From NCBI GenBank assembly GCA_963782045.1, contig CAWAIR010000013.1:124001-188000 (forward strand): a DNA stretch of 64,000 nt, given 5' to 3'. Both the position numbers and the translations under genes were made by a program. Under the pieces are notes generated by a model. The model was not told the DNA's origin. It saw nothing but the letters and a program-made list of their open reading frames with translations, and made no database searches. Position 1 is the stretch's first letter. Every line of letters starts with the position of its first letter. This stretch comes from CAVSRC01 sp963782045 (GTDB taxonomy: Bacteria; Pseudomonadota; Alphaproteobacteria; Rhizobiales; Kaistiaceae). Positions 8,557 through 19,605 of the stretch are shown in pieces.

Positions 8557-9752
8557 GCGTCGCCGGAGAGCTCCGCCCCGATGATGTCGCCGCGCGGGGT
8601 GACCAGGTCTTCGCCGACGCGGCTGCGCGCGACCTCGCGCACCCGCTCGGCGAAGCGCGTGTCGCGCTCCATCAGCTCGTGCAGGTCGGCAGCATCGAGC
8701 ACCAAGAGATTGGTGCGCGTCACCGCGGTGACCGTGGCCGAGCGCCGGGCGCGCTTGAGCACGGCGATCTCGCCGAAGAAATGGCCGACGCCGAGGCGCA
8801 CCTTCTCCGCCGGAAGGTCGATCTCGACCTCGCCGGCGGCGAGGAAATACATGGCGCTGGCGGTGCTGCCCTTGCGCACGATGATGCCGCCCGGCTCGAC
8901 CGACTGCGCGGAAAGCAGGCCGGCGACATCGGCGATCTCGCTTGCCGTGAGCCCGGCGAAGATCGGCACGCGCGCCACCATGCCCCAGGTCACGACGAAA
9001 TCGCGCCGGTGGATGACGTTGGCGAACGAGGTGGCGACGATGCCGACCGGCAGCGCCAGCATGAGGATGCCCAAGAGCACCGCCAGACCGCCAAAGACGC
9101 GGCCGAGCGGCGTTACCGGCACGACGTCGCCGTAGCCGGTCGTCGTCAGCGTCACGATCGCCCACCACATGGCCTCCGGGATCGTGCCGAACTTGTCGGG
9201 CTGCGCCGCCCCCTCGATGACGTGCATGACCGAGGCGGCGAGCACCGTCGTGCCGAGCAGGATGATGACGCAGCCGAAGAGCGCCCGGCGTTCGGCATAG
9301 AGCGCGTCGAGCAGAGAGCGCATGGCCGGCGAATAGCGCGCCAGCTTGAGGAAGCGGACGATGCGGAAGACGAGCAGCACGCGGAGGTCGGCAGCGAAGA
9401 ACAGCGCCAGCCAGAACGGCACCACCGCCAGCAGGTCGATGAGACCGGGACCGCTGGTGACGTAGCCCAGCCACGGCGGCAGGTGGCGCCGCCGGCGCAG
9501 CGGCTGGTCGCTCGCCGCCCAGATACGGGCCACGTATTCGACCGTGAAGACGACCAGCGAGACACCCTCGATGACCACGAAAACGAGGTGGTACTCGCTC
9601 GCCAGCGCCGGCACTGACTCCAGCACGACCGCGACCAGATTGACGGTAATGAGGCCGATCAGGCTCCAGTTGACGAGGCGGCTGAGCCGATCGTCGCGCG
9701 GCGCATCCTCGAGGATCTGGAAGACGCGACGGCGGAGCCGCGCCAGCGCCAC
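8553..9752 (-). CDS. cyclic-nucleotide-gated potassium channel (MlotiK1-like)
   Basis: A six-helix voltage-gated-type channel with a C-terminal cyclic-nucleotide-binding domain. The selectivity filter T-T-G-Y-G-D (residues about 204-209 from the chosen start) is that of K+ channels, and an Arg-spaced S4-like helix (V-F-R-I-V-R-F-L-K-L-A-R) precedes it. The final 120 residues hold the CNBD, with F-F-G-E-I-A-V-L as its phosphate-binding cassette and R-R-S-A-T as the ligand Arg. The architecture is that of Mesorhizobium MlotiK1. The GTG at 9752 avoids overlap with alaS. A TTG at 9881 would extend it by 43 residues into alaS and is less likely. Confidence 0.88.
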   Translation of the reverse strand: MALARLRRRVFQILEDAPRDDRLSRLVNWSLIGLITVNLVAVVLESVPALASEYHLVFVVIEGVSLVVFTVEYVARIWAASDQPLRRRRHLPPWLGYVTSGPGLIDLLAVVPFWLALFFAADLRVLLVFRIVRFLKLARYSPAMRSLLDALYAERRALFGCVIILLGTTVLAASVMHVIEGAAQPDKFGTIPEAMWWAIVTLTTTGYGDVVPVTPLGRVFGGLAVLLGILMLALPVGIVATSFANVIHRRDFVVTWGMVARVPIFAGLTASEIADVAGLLSAQSVEPGGIIVRKGSTASAMYFLAAGEVEIDLPAEKVRLGVGHFFGEIAVLKRARRSATVTAVTRTNLLVLDAADLHELMERDTRFAERVREVARSRVGEDLVTPRGDIIGAELSGDA

Positions 9753-9855
9753 GATTGCCGGCCCGGCCCTGGCAATGCCGACAACGGGGCGCCTTACCGC
9801 TGCCTTGCGGTGCGCCCCTGCCTCGCTCTGGTTCGTCGCCCCAACCTCATCGCGC

Positions 9856-12529
9856 TCACTCGCCTGCGAGTGCCGCCGCAATCACATCGAGAGCCTCGTC
9901 CGCCTTGCTGCCGTCCGGCCCGCCGGCCTGCGCCAGATCCGGCCGGCCGCCGCCGCCCTTGCCGCCAAGCGCCGCAGCTCCCTTGCGGACAAGATCGACA
10001 GCATTGAAGCGATTCGTCAAATCGGCGGTGACGCCGACCACGAGGCTGCCCTTGCCCTCGGCATTGCGGTTGGCGATCGCCACCACGCCGGAGCCGACGT
10101 TGGCCTTGCCCTCGTCGGCGAGCGCCTTGAGGTCGTTCATGCCGATGTCGGCGACCGACAGGCGGAAGAACTTGACGCCGCCGACATCGGCGACCGCGCT
10201 GCCGTCCGCCCCGCCGGCAGCGGCGCCGCCGCCCATGGCGAGCTTGCGGCGCGCCTCGGCGAGCTCGCGCTCCAGCTTGTGGCGCTCGTCCATCAGCACC
10301 TGAACGCGCTCGGCCGCCTCGTCCGGGCGCGACTTCAGCGTCGCAGCGACCGCCTTCAGCCGCTTCTCCTGATCGGCGAGATGCTTGCGCGCCGCCTGGC
10401 CGGTGAGCGCCTCGATGCGCCGGACACCGGCAGCGACCGCGCCTTCGTTGACCAGCGTGATCAGCCCGATCTCGCCCGTGCGCCCGACATGGGTGCCGCC
10501 GCAGAGCTCCGTCGAATAGGTCTTGGCCGTCGGATCGTCCGGCATGGTACCCATCGACACCACCCGCACCTCATCGCCGTATTTCTCGCCGAACAGCGCC
10601 ATGGCGCCGGAGTGCATCGCCTCCTCGCGGTCCATCAGCCGGGTGACCACCGGCGCGTCCTCCAGCACCACCGCATTGGCGAGATCCTCGACCGCCTCGA
10701 TCTCCGCCGCGTCCATCGGCTTCTGGTGCGAGAAGTCGAAGCGCAGCCGGTCGGGGGCGACCAGCGAGCCCTTTTGCGCGACATGGGTGCCGAGCACGTT
10801 GCGCAGCGCCGCGTGCAGCAGGTGGGTGGCAGAATGGTTGGCGCGGATCATCGCCCGCCGCGGCTTGTCGATGGTGAGCCGCGCGGCATCGCCGACCGCG
10901 ACCTTTCCCGCCTCGACCTTGCCATAGTGGACGAAAAGCCCGTCGGCGCGCTTCTGCACGTTGTCGACGCGCACGCGCCCGCCATCGGCATTCTCGATCG
11001 TTCCGCTATCGGCAATCTGGCCGCCGGATTCGGCGTAGAACGGCGTCTGGTTGAGGACGACCGCGACCTCCTCGCCCGCCTTCGCCTCGGGCATCGCCTC
11101 GCCGGCCTCGACCAGCGCGAGGATCTCGCCCTCGGCGGTGTCGATCTCGTAGCCGAGGAATTCGGTGGCGCCCAGCGACTCGCGCAGACGATACCAGATC
11201 GGCTCGGTCTGCGCCTCGCCGGAGCCCGCCCAAGAGGCGCGCGCCTCGGCCTTCTGCTTCTCCATCGCCGCCTCGAAGCCGTCGAGATCGACAGCGATGC
11301 CGCGCGCCTTGAGCGCGTCCTGGGTGAGGTCGAGCGGGAAGCCGAAGGTGTCGTAGAGACGGAAGGCGACGTCACCGGCGAGCGTCGCGCCGCCGGCGAG
11401 CCCCGCGGTCGCCTCGTCGAGCAGGGTCAGGCCGCGCGTCAGCGTGCGGCCGAAGCGGGTCTCCTCCAGGCGGAGCGTCTCGGCGATCAGCGACTCGGCC
11501 CGCACCAGCTCCGGATAGGCGCGGCCCATCTCGGCCACCAGCACCGGCACCAGCCGGTACATCACGGGATCGGACGCACCAAGCAGATGGGCATGGCGCA
11601 TGGCGCGGCGCATGATGCGGCGGAGCACGTAGCCGCGGCCCTCGTTCGAGGGCAGCACGCCGTCGGCGATCAGGAAGCTCGCCGCGCGCAGGTGGTCGGC
11701 GATCACCCGGTGGCTGGCGCGGTTCTTCCCCTCCGCCTTGACGCCGATGAGATCGACCGAGGCCTCGATCAGCGCCCTGAACAGGTCGATGTCGTAATTG
11801 TCGTGGACGCCCTGCAGCACCGCCGCGACGCGCTCCAGCCCCATGCCGGTATCGATCGACGGGCTCGGCAGGTCGACACGGTCGCCACCCGGGAGCTGTT
11901 CGTACTGCATGAAGACCAGGTTCCAGATCTCGACGAAGCGATCGCCGTCCTCGTCCGGCGAGCCCGGCGGGCCGCCGGGGATGCTTTCGCCATGGTCGTA
12001 GAAGATCTCGGAGCACGGGCCACAGGGGCCGGTGTCGCCCATCTGCCAGAAGTTGTCCGACCCGGCGATGCGGATGATGCGGCTCTCCGGCAGGCCGGAA
12101 ATCTTGCGCCACAGGTCGAAGGCCTGGTCATCGTCGATGTAGACGGTCGCCGTCAGCTTCTCCGCCGGCAGGCCGAACTCCTTGGTGCAGAGTTGCCAGG
12201 CGAACTCGATCGCGCTGCTCCTTGAAGTAGTCGCCGAAGGAGAAGTTGCCGAGCATCTCGAAGAAGGTGTGATGCCGGGCGGTATAGCCGACATTGTCGA
12301 GATCGTTGTGCTTGCCGCCGGCGCGCACGCACTTCTGCGAGGTCGCCGCGCGCGGGAACGGCGCCTTCGAGCGGCCGGTGAAATAGTCCTTGAACTGGAC
12401 CATGCCGGCATTGGTGAACATCAGCGTCGGATCGTTGCGCGGCACCAGCGGGCTCGACGCAACCGGCGTGTGGCCGTTCTTCTCGAAGAAGCCAAGAAAA
12501 TGCGAGCGGATCTCGTTGACGCTACTCAT
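9856..12529 (-). CDS. alaS: alanine-tRNA ligase, with a +1 frameshift
   Basis: Charges tRNA-Ala; essential. The N-terminus (S-S-V-N-E-I-R-S-H-F-L-G-F-F) and the class II catalytic domain read in one frame from 12529. At about 12211-12215 one extra base in a CGCG run shifts the frame, and the rest continues: N-F-W-Q-M-G-D-T-G-P-C-G-P-C-S-E-I, the editing domain with H-S-A-T-H and the C-G-G-T-H zinc motif, and the C-Ala tail to 9856. The total is 3n+1, about 890 residues once corrected. Because the gene cannot be dispensable, I read the shift as a sequence error rather than a pseudogene. It is downstream of recA, a conserved alphaproteobacterial order. Confidence 0.93.
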
Positions 12530-12619
12530 GACCGTCCGGGATTCCAGGAAAAGCGGCAGCGCCGCGACCGCCGGGTTCTACAGCCCCGGCGGCGGCCATG
12601 TCCATAATCGTGACGATTC

Positions 12620-13043
12620 TCAGGGCGACAGGCTCACACGGCCAGCCTCGTCCAGCGTCCAGCCGGGATTCCAGGCAACCTCCCAGGGGTGGCCGTCGGG
12701 ATCGGCGAAATAGCCGGAATAGCCGCCCCAGAAGACGTCTTCGGCTGGCTTGAGGAGCGTGCCGCCAGCGGCTTGCGCCTCGGCCAGCACCGCATCGACC
12801 TCCGCTTTCGAGCGGGCGTTGTAGGCGAGCGTGATGCCGCCGAAGGATGCCCCGCTGTCGGCTCACATGGGCATCCTCGGCGAGCGCGGCCCGCGACCAC
12901 AGGGCGAAGACCGCACCCGGAATCTGGAAGAAGACGACACCCTCGTCCGTGTTGCCGCGCTGCCAGCCGAGCGCCTCGTAGAAGCGCAGCGACCGGCCGA
13001 GGTCGGCAACCCCGAGGGTGATCACGCTGACCCGCTGGTCCAT
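12620..13043 (-). pseudogene. VOC (glyoxalase/bleomycin-resistance) family protein, frameshifted
   Basis: A dioxygenase-fold protein of about 140 residues (vicinal oxygen chelate family). The N-terminal half M-D-Q-R-V-S-V-I-T-L-G-V-A-D-L-G-R-S reads from 13043. At about 12857-12862 the frame changes and continues as A-S-F-G-G-I-T-L-A-Y-N, ending W-E-V-A-W-N-P-G-W-T-L-D-E. Both betaalphabetabetabeta modules are present, including the F-Y-E-A-L-G-W and D-P-D-G-H-P-W motifs. The ligand is unknown. The +1 shift could be a real mutation, but it matches the local pattern of insertions. It sits between recA and alaS on the same strand. Confidence 0.75.
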
Positions 13044-13060
13044 GGCGCGGCCCCCAGCGC

Positions 13061-14146
<1,086 letters not shown>

Positions 14147-14231
14147 TGTAGATGCTCCTTGTTCCACAGGCACCGGGGGTGATGGAATGACATGCGGAAA
14201 AGATTCGCTGCCCCGACTGCGTGAGAGAGTT

Positions 14232-14246
14232 GTACACGGTTTGTTC
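14232..14246 (-). promoter_or_regulatory. candidate SOS box (LexA site) of recA
   Basis: On the - strand this reads GAAC, seven bases, GTAC, about 86 bases before the recA ATG. The alphaproteobacterial LexA consensus is GAAC-N7-GAAC, so one base differs while the spacing is exact. Position and partner gene make it a good candidate. Confidence 0.6.
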
Positions 14247-14300
14247 TCACCGTGCAAGAGGGCCTCACACGCGGTAGTGCCTCAGTTTCCGGCGCGCCCC

Positions 14301-14684
14301 TCACACCAGCCACCAGACCAGCAGGACCGCCAAGGCCACCCAGACCACAACGATGGCAATGGCGCCGCCGCGGCTTGCCGGCCGGGCGCGATGGGCGGCC
14401 TCGCGGCGGAATTCCGCCATCAGGTCGGCGGGCACGAGGCGGACGGCCAGCAGGATGCCGAGCGGGACGATCACCAGATCGTCGAGATAGCCGAGCACCG
14501 GAATGAAGTCCGGGATGAGGTCGATCGGCGACAGCGCATAGGCGGCGACGGCCGCCGCCACGACCTTCGCCTGCCACGGCGTCCGCTCGTCGCGCGCCGC
14601 CAGCCACAGCGCCACCACGTCGACCTTGATGGCCCTTGCCCAGGATTTGAGGCGTGAAACCAGGCGGGACGGCGCCACCCTCAC
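14301..14684 (-). CDS. YkvA/DUF1232 family membrane protein
   Basis: A 127-residue protein with the DUF1232 core Y-A-L-S-P-I-D-L-I-P-D-F-I-P-V-L-G-Y-L-D-D (residues about 48-68), two hydrophobic segments through it, and a C-terminal membrane helix ending W-W-L-V. The family is linked to membrane or stress functions without a defined reaction. It begins at a GTG at 14684 that overlaps the TGA of the upstream cation-efflux gene (GTGA), so the pair is likely coupled. Confidence 0.85.
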   Translation of the reverse strand: MRVAPSRLVSRLKSWARAIKVDVVALWLAARDERTPWQAKVVAAAVAAYALSPIDLIPDFIPVLGYLDDLVIVPLGILLAVRLVPADLMAEFRREAAHRARPASRGGAIAIVVVWVALAVLLVWWLV

Positions 14685-15292
14685 GCCGCCTCCCCCAGTT
14701 CCCGCCGGGCGGAGGCGATGATCTTCCAGGACGATTGCAGGAAGAGGCCGGCGATGACCGCCGCCACGACCAGGTCCGGCCACGGCGTACCGGTTGCCGC
14801 CACCAGCACCGCCGCGACGACGATCGCGGCATTGCCGAGCGCATCGTTGCGGCTGAACAGCCACACCGCCTGGACGTTGGCGTCGCCCTCGCGGTGCTTC
14901 AGCAGGATGACGGCGCAGGCGACGTTGACGGCGAGCGCGACGATCCCGAATGCCCCCATCAGCTCGGCTTCAGGCACATGGACGACGAAGACGCGCCAAA
15001 GCGTGGCGGCAAGCACCCCGAGCCCCATGACGGCAAGGAAGATGCCCTGCAGCAGCGCCGAGCGCGCCCGCCAGGCCGGCCCCCAGCCGATCGCCATCAG
15101 GGCGACGAAGGTGATCGTGCCGTCGCCGAGGAAGTCGAGGGCGTCGGCCTTGAGACCCTGCGAACCGGCGAGGAAGCCGCCGCCGGCCTCGATCAGGCCG
15201 TAGCCGACGTTGAGGATGGTGACGATCCACAGCGCCCGCTTGTAGGCCGGCGCGGCATGGGTCAGGTCGCCGAGGTCGTCGTCATCGTCCAT
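14681..15292 (-). CDS. cation diffusion facilitator-type transporter, short form
   Basis: A 203-residue membrane protein with about six helices. It has the CDF-like metal-site signatures S-Q-G-L-K-A-D-A-L-D-F-L-G-D-G in helix 2 and S-R-N-D-A-L-G-N in helix 5. These Asp/His/Asn positions are where CDF proteins bind Zn2+ or Co2+ for proton-coupled efflux across the inner membrane. The usual cytoplasmic C-terminal domain is absent, so it belongs to the compact group of cation transporters. The N-terminus is acidic (M-D-D-D-D-D). The metal is not determinable. Confidence 0.85.
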   Translation of the reverse strand: MDDDDDLGDLTHAAPAYKRALWIVTILNVGYGLIEAGGGFLAGSQGLKADALDFLGDGTITFVALMAIGWGPAWRARSALLQGIFLAVMGLGVLAATLWRVFVVHVPEAELMGAFGIVALAVNVACAVILLKHREGDANVQAVWLFSRNDALGNAAIVVAAVLVAATGTPWPDLVVAAVIAGLFLQSSWKIIASARRELGEAA

Positions 15293-15337
15293 GTCAGCAC
15301 CCGCTGCTCACATTCCCGGTTCAACGCCGGCATCGCC

Positions 15338-16039
15338 TCACAGCGACCGCGTCAGCCCGCCGTCGACGCGAATGTTCTGCCCGGTGATGTAGCCGGCGCC
15401 GTCCGAGGCGAGGAAGCTGATCGTCGCCGCCACCTCCTCCGTCGTGCCGTAACGCTTCATCGGCACGCTCTGGCGCCGCTCCTCGGTCGCCGGCAGGCTG
15501 TCGATCCAGCCGGGCAGAACGTTGTTCATGCGCACATTGTCGGCGGCATAGGTGTCGGCGAAGATCTTGGTGTAGGCGGCGAGCCCGGCGCGGGCCACGG
15601 CCGAGGTCGGGAACTGGGCGGCCGGCTCGAAGGCCCAGGCGGTGGAGATGTTGATGATCGCCCCGCTTTTCTGCTGGACCATCACCGGCGCCACCAGCCG
15701 CGTCGCGCGGATGACGTTCATCAGATAGGTGTCGAGCCCGGCGTGCCACTGCTCGTCGGTGATCTCCAGGATCGGCGCCCGCGGCCCGTGCCCCGCGCTG
15801 TTCACCAGAACGTCGATGCGCCCCCAGCGCGCCATCGCCGCATCGACCAGCCGGCCGATGTCCTCGGATGACCGGTTGGAGCCGGTAAGGCCGAGGCCGC
15901 CGAGCTCTTTGGCGAGCGCCTCGCCCTTGCCCGAGGACGACAGGATCGCCACCGCGAAACAGTCCTCGGCCAGCCGGCGCGCGGCGGCGGCGCCCATGCC
16001 GCTGCCGCCGGCGATCACCATCGCCACCCTGTCAGCCAT
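15338..16039 (-). CDS. atypical short-chain dehydrogenase/reductase lacking YxxxK
   Basis: A 233-residue Rossmann-fold SDR. The cofactor loop is A-G-G-S-G-M-G-A (residues about 10-17), N-S-A-G marks strand 4, and the C-terminus has the classical N-x-x-x-P-G-W-I-D and G-x-x-I-x-V-D-G-G motifs. The catalytic Y-x-x-x-K is missing. Where it should be, the sequence reads F-P-T-S-A-V-A-R, so both Tyr and Lys are replaced, although the Ser of I-N-I-S is kept. It may bind NAD(P) without normal dehydrogenase chemistry. It lies downstream of the MBL hydrolase on the same strand. Confidence 0.85.
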   Translation of the reverse strand: MADRVAMVIAGGSGMGAAAARRLAEDCFAVAILSSSGKGEALAKELGGLGLTGSNRSSEDIGRLVDAAMARWGRIDVLVNSAGHGPRAPILEITDEQWHAGLDTYLMNVIRATRLVAPVMVQQKSGAIINISTAWAFEPAAQFPTSAVARAGLAAYTKIFADTYAADNVRMNNVLPGWIDSLPATEERRQSVPMKRYGTTEEVAATISFLASDGAGYITGQNIRVDGGLTRSL

Positions 16040-16054
16040 CGTCCCCTCCCCGCC

Positions 16055-17454
16055 CTACAGCTCGAATTGCTGGTTCAGCGCCGGCATCACCGTCTCGGTA
16101 TCGGTGAGCATCGGCGCGAACGCCTTCATCACCCGCTGGTCGCCGTGGACGAGATAGGTGCGTGCCGCGTGCGCCGACCTGTGCCAGGCGAGAAGCTCCT
16201 GCTGGCCGGCATGGGCGGAGAAGCCGCCGATCGTATAGACCTTCGCCTTGACCGGGATTTCCTCGCCGAAGATACGCACGCGCTTCGCCCCGTCGACGAT
16301 GGTGCGGGCGAGCGTGCCTTCCGCCGCGAAGCCGACGAAGATGATGCCGGCGTCGGCGCGCCACAGGTTGTGCTTGAGGTGGTGGCGGACGCGCCCGCCG
16401 GTCGCCATGCCGGAGCCCGCCATGATGACGGCGCCGCCGCTGATCTTGTTGATCGCCATCGAATCGGACGTCTCGCGGGTGAGGTGCAGCCCAGGCACGG
16501 ACAGCGGGTCGCGCCCGTCGGCGAAGAGGTCGGCGACCTCGGCCGAGAGATCGTCGGGGTGACGGCGGAAGATGTCGGTCGCGGTGATCGCCATCGGCGA
16601 ATCGAGGAAGACCTGGGTCGATTTCGGCAGGCGGCCGTCGCTCCATCGCATCGTGCAGCGCGTAGAGCAGCTCCTGCGCCCGCTCCAGCGCGAAGGTCGG
16701 GATGACCACGTTGCCGCCGCGGGCGAAGGTCTCCGCGATCGCCGCGTAGAACTCCTCCACCGAGGGGCCGAAGGGCTTGTGGTTGCGGTCGCCATAGGTG
16801 GTCTCCATGACCACCGCGTCGCATTGCGGCGGCTGCTTGGGCGGATTGAGCAGCGGGCGTCCAGCGTTGCCGATGTCGCCCGACATCACGACCCGCCGGC
16901 GCGTGCCCTTTTCCTCCAGCTCGAGCAGGATGCTGGCGGAACCGAGAATATGGCCGGCATCGAAGAAGGTGGCGCGGATGCCGGGCGCCACGTCGATCGG
17001 CTGGTCGTAGATGGCCTTGCGGCCGAAGAATTCCAGCACGTTCATGGCGTCGAGCACGCCGTAGAGCGGCGCGTCATCGCCCTCGTTGCCGCCGTGACGG
17101 CGCGCATGCCGGCGCTTGTTGCGCTCGGCGTCTTCCTCCTGCAGGCGGGCCGAATCGAGCATCACCACCCGCGCCAGCTCGCGCGTGGCGCCGGTGGCGA
17201 TGATCTCGCCGCTGAACCCGCGCTTGGCGAGCAGCGGCAGCCGCCCGCAATGGTCGAGATGGGCGTGGGTGAGCAGCACCACGTCGATCGCGCGCGGGGT
17301 CGAAGCCGAAGGGCTCGGCGTTGTCCTCGGCGAGCTCGCGGCTGCCCTGGAACATGCCGCAATCGACCAGGATGCGTGTTCCCGCGCATTCGATCAGGTG
17401 GCAGGAGCCGGTGACGGTACGGTCGGCGCCGTGGAAGGAGATTTTCAGGGGCGT
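16055..17454 (-). pseudogene. beta-CASP metallo-beta-lactamase fold RNA nuclease, two +1 frameshifts
   Basis: A protein of about 465 residues (corrected) of the MBL-fold/beta-CASP/RMMBL class, which process or degrade RNA. The zinc motif H-A-H-L-D-H, the E-T-T-Y-G-D strand, A-G-S-G-M-A-T-G-G-R and the RMMBL G-G-F-S-A-H-A-G segment are all present but spread over three frames. Single extra bases lie at about 17290-17296 and 16631-16640; total length is 3n+2, as two insertions predict. The start is not canonical: after a GAGGA ribosome site the first codon aligned to family starts is ACG (17454), then CTG (17448). It probably shares a transcript with the LOG-family gene upstream. Confidence 0.8.
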
Positions 17455-17465
17455 TTCCTCTTTTG

Positions 17466-17493
17466 GGCGCGGCGACGGCTTTTACGTCGCCGC
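17466..17493 (-). terminator. hairpin between LOG-family and MBL genes
   Basis: An 8-bp inverted repeat (GCGGCGAC / GTCGCCGC) spans the LOG-family stop codon and ends just before the MBL ribosome site. There is no clear T-run after it, so it may be a weak attenuator or an RNA-stability structure. Confidence 0.3.
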
Positions 17494-18461
17494 CCGCAGC
17501 GGTTCGCCGTTGGCGGCGTGCCAGGCGAGGATTCCCTCCCAGATCTCCTTCGCCGTCTCGGCGAACCAGAACAGGTCCAGGTCCTCGCGTTCGATGACGC
17601 CCTCGTCGGCCAGATAATCGAAGTTGACGGCGCCGCGCCAGTATTCCTCGCCGACCAGCACCACCGGCATCGGCTTGATGGTGCGCGTCTGCATCAGGGT
17701 AAGCAGCTCGAACAGCTCGTCGAAGGTGCCGAAGCCGCCGGGAAAGGCGACCAGCGCCTTGGCACGAAGCAGGAAGTGCAGCTTGCGCAGAGCGAAATAG
17801 TGGAAGCGGAAGCAGAGCTCCGGGCGTGACGTAGGGGTTGGGGAACTGCTCGCGCGGCAGCGTGATGTTGAGGCCGATGGTCTGGGCGCCGGCGTCGAAG
17901 GCGCCGCGGTTGGCCGCCTCCATGATGCCCGGGCCGCCGCCGGTGGTGACCACCAGCGGGTGGCCGCGGAAGAGCAGGTCGGCTGGACGCCACCAGCCGG
18001 CCGAAGGCGCGGGCGACTTCGTAGTAGCGGCTCTTGGCGAGGATGCGCCGGGCGACGGCGAGCCGCCGGGCGAGCGCGGCATCGTCCGGCGCGCGCCTCG
18101 ACCGCGGCCGCAAGCTCGCTCGACGCGCGCTGTTGGCGCCGTCCCGGCTCGGCGATGCGCGTCGAGCCGAAGACGACGACCGTGTGGTGGATATGCCTTC
18201 TCCTCGAGCAGCTTCTCCGCCTTCAGGTAGTCGAGCTGCAGGCGGACGCCGCGCACCTCGTCGCGGGCGAGGAAATCGGCATCGTCGTCGGCCGAGCGGT
18301 AGCTGGGGCTGGCGAGGATCGCCGCCAGCCGCTGCGGCGCGCCGGGGTCCTCCTCCGCCGGCTTCGGCAGGAAGTCGGGCAGCGGCTCTGCGCGCAGATG
18401 CGGGTCGGGCGGCGCCGGCACGCGCGCCGGGCAGGCCGCGCGGTCTCTTGGGATTGGTCAT
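17482..18461 (-). pseudogene. LOG-family protein (TIGR00730, lysine-decarboxylase-like fold), five +1 frameshifts
   Basis: A nucleotide phosphoribohydrolase-fold protein related to cytokinin-activating LOG enzymes, which release a free base from a nucleoside monophosphate. Pieces in order: start M-T-N-P-K-R-P-R at 18461; F-L-P-K-P-A-E-E; H-H-T-V-V-V-F-G-S-T-R; A-K-S-R-Y-Y-E-V-A-R; T-G-G-G-P-G-I-M-E-A-A-N-R-G-A; the P-G-G-F-G-T-F-D-E-L-F-E signature; and a C-terminus ending G-E-P-L-R-A-A-T. Each join needs one base removed, near 18430, 18195, 18090, 17985 and 17825. The total is 3n+2, consistent with five insertions. All motifs survive, which argues for sequence error rather than decay. Confidence 0.8.
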
Positions 18462-18638
18462 GGAAATGGCACGTCCACGTGTTTCGCCGGCGGGCGGCGC
18501 CCGCCGGGGGGCTTTCGAGTCGCCCCGGACCATCCTAAGGCCACGGGCGGCGAGGCGGGGAGGGACCAGGACCCTTGCGCCCGGCGCGCCGGCGGCGATA
18601 TGATCGGCCGGGATGATCGGTGTCTGGGGATCAGGCCC

Positions 18639-19605
18639 ATGGATCAACCGCTTCGCCATTTCGACCGGGTAACGGTCTTCGGCGGCGCCACCATCGACCG
18701 CATCGCGCGGAGCACGCGGGCGCCGGTGATGGGCGCCTCCAATCCCGGCCACGCCCGCCGGCTCGCCCGGCGGCGTCGGCTTCAATGTCGCCGCCGTGCT
18801 CGCCCGCCTCGGCACCGCGGCGCGCCTGGTGACCCGCGTCGGCGCCGACCCCGACGGCGAGGCGATCGATCGCCGCCTGCGCCGCGGCGGGCATCGACAC
18901 CGCCGACATCGGCGTCTCGCCGGACAGGCCGACCGCCGGCTATCACGCCGCCTTCGACGACGAGCGGCGAACTGATCATCGGCATCGCCGACATGGACAT
19001 CTGCGCCGAAATGACGCCGGCCGCTGGTCGGCCCGGCCGCGACCGGCGAGCGCCGACGATTTCTGGGTGGTCGACGCCAACCTGCCGGAAGAGACCCTGG
19101 CCTTCCTGGTCGAGCAGGCGGCCGCAGACCGGCACCCCGGTCGCCGCCGCTCGCCGTCTCGCCGGTGAAGGCGATGCGGCTGGCGCCGCTCCTCGACCGC
19201 CTCGCCTTGCTCTTCGCCAACCGGCGCGAGGCCGCCGCCCTTCTCGGCCAGGACCCCAACCGCGCCAGCGGCGCGGCGGCGCTGGCTGCCGAGCTGTCGC
19301 GCACCCGCGCCACCCGCATCGTGGTCACCTCCGGCGGCGAGCCGGTGATCGCCGCCAGGGGCGGCGAGACGCGCGCCTTCCTGCCGCTCAAGACCGACAT
19401 CGCGCGGTCAACGGCGCCGGCAATTCCTTCGCCGCCGGCACCATCTCGGCGATGGCCGAGGGGCGCTCGCTCAACGAGGCCATCCGCTTCGGCCTCGCCG
19501 CCGCGGCGCTCACCATCGAGCACGGCAGCGTCGCCGCCGCGCCCTTCGCCCGCGGCGCGCTCGCCGCGCGCATCGCCGCCGGCCCAAGACCAGAAGCAGC
19601 CATGA
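18639..19605 (+). pseudogene. psuK: PfkB-family pseudouridine kinase, multiple frameshifts
   Basis: Predicted to phosphorylate pseudouridine to pseudouridine 5'-phosphate, the substrate of the next gene product. Reading across frames gives an N-terminus V-T-V-F-G-G-A-T-I-D-R-I-A-R, the PfkB signature 1 region G-G-V-G-F-N-V-A-A-V-L-A-R-L-G, D-F-W-V-V-D-A-N-L-P, F-A-N-R-R-E-A-A-A-L, and signature 2 as G-A-G-N-S-F-A-A-G. About nine indels are needed, almost all +1. The usual catalytic Asp of G-A-G-D reads Asn, which would disable a kinase if real. The stop probably forms an ATGA overlap with psuG. Pairing with psuG supports the substrate. Confidence 0.75.

Noticed and set aside
12200..12220. Programmed ribosomal frameshift in alaS
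   Set aside because: No slippery heptamer or downstream structure is evident, and neighbouring genes have the same kind of +1 change, so a sequence error is simpler.
9544..12225. 893-residue open frame on the + strand opposite the channel gene and alaS
   Set aside because: Antisense shadow; its composition (Ala/Arg/Asp/His repeats) is that of complementary high-GC codons, with no family motif.
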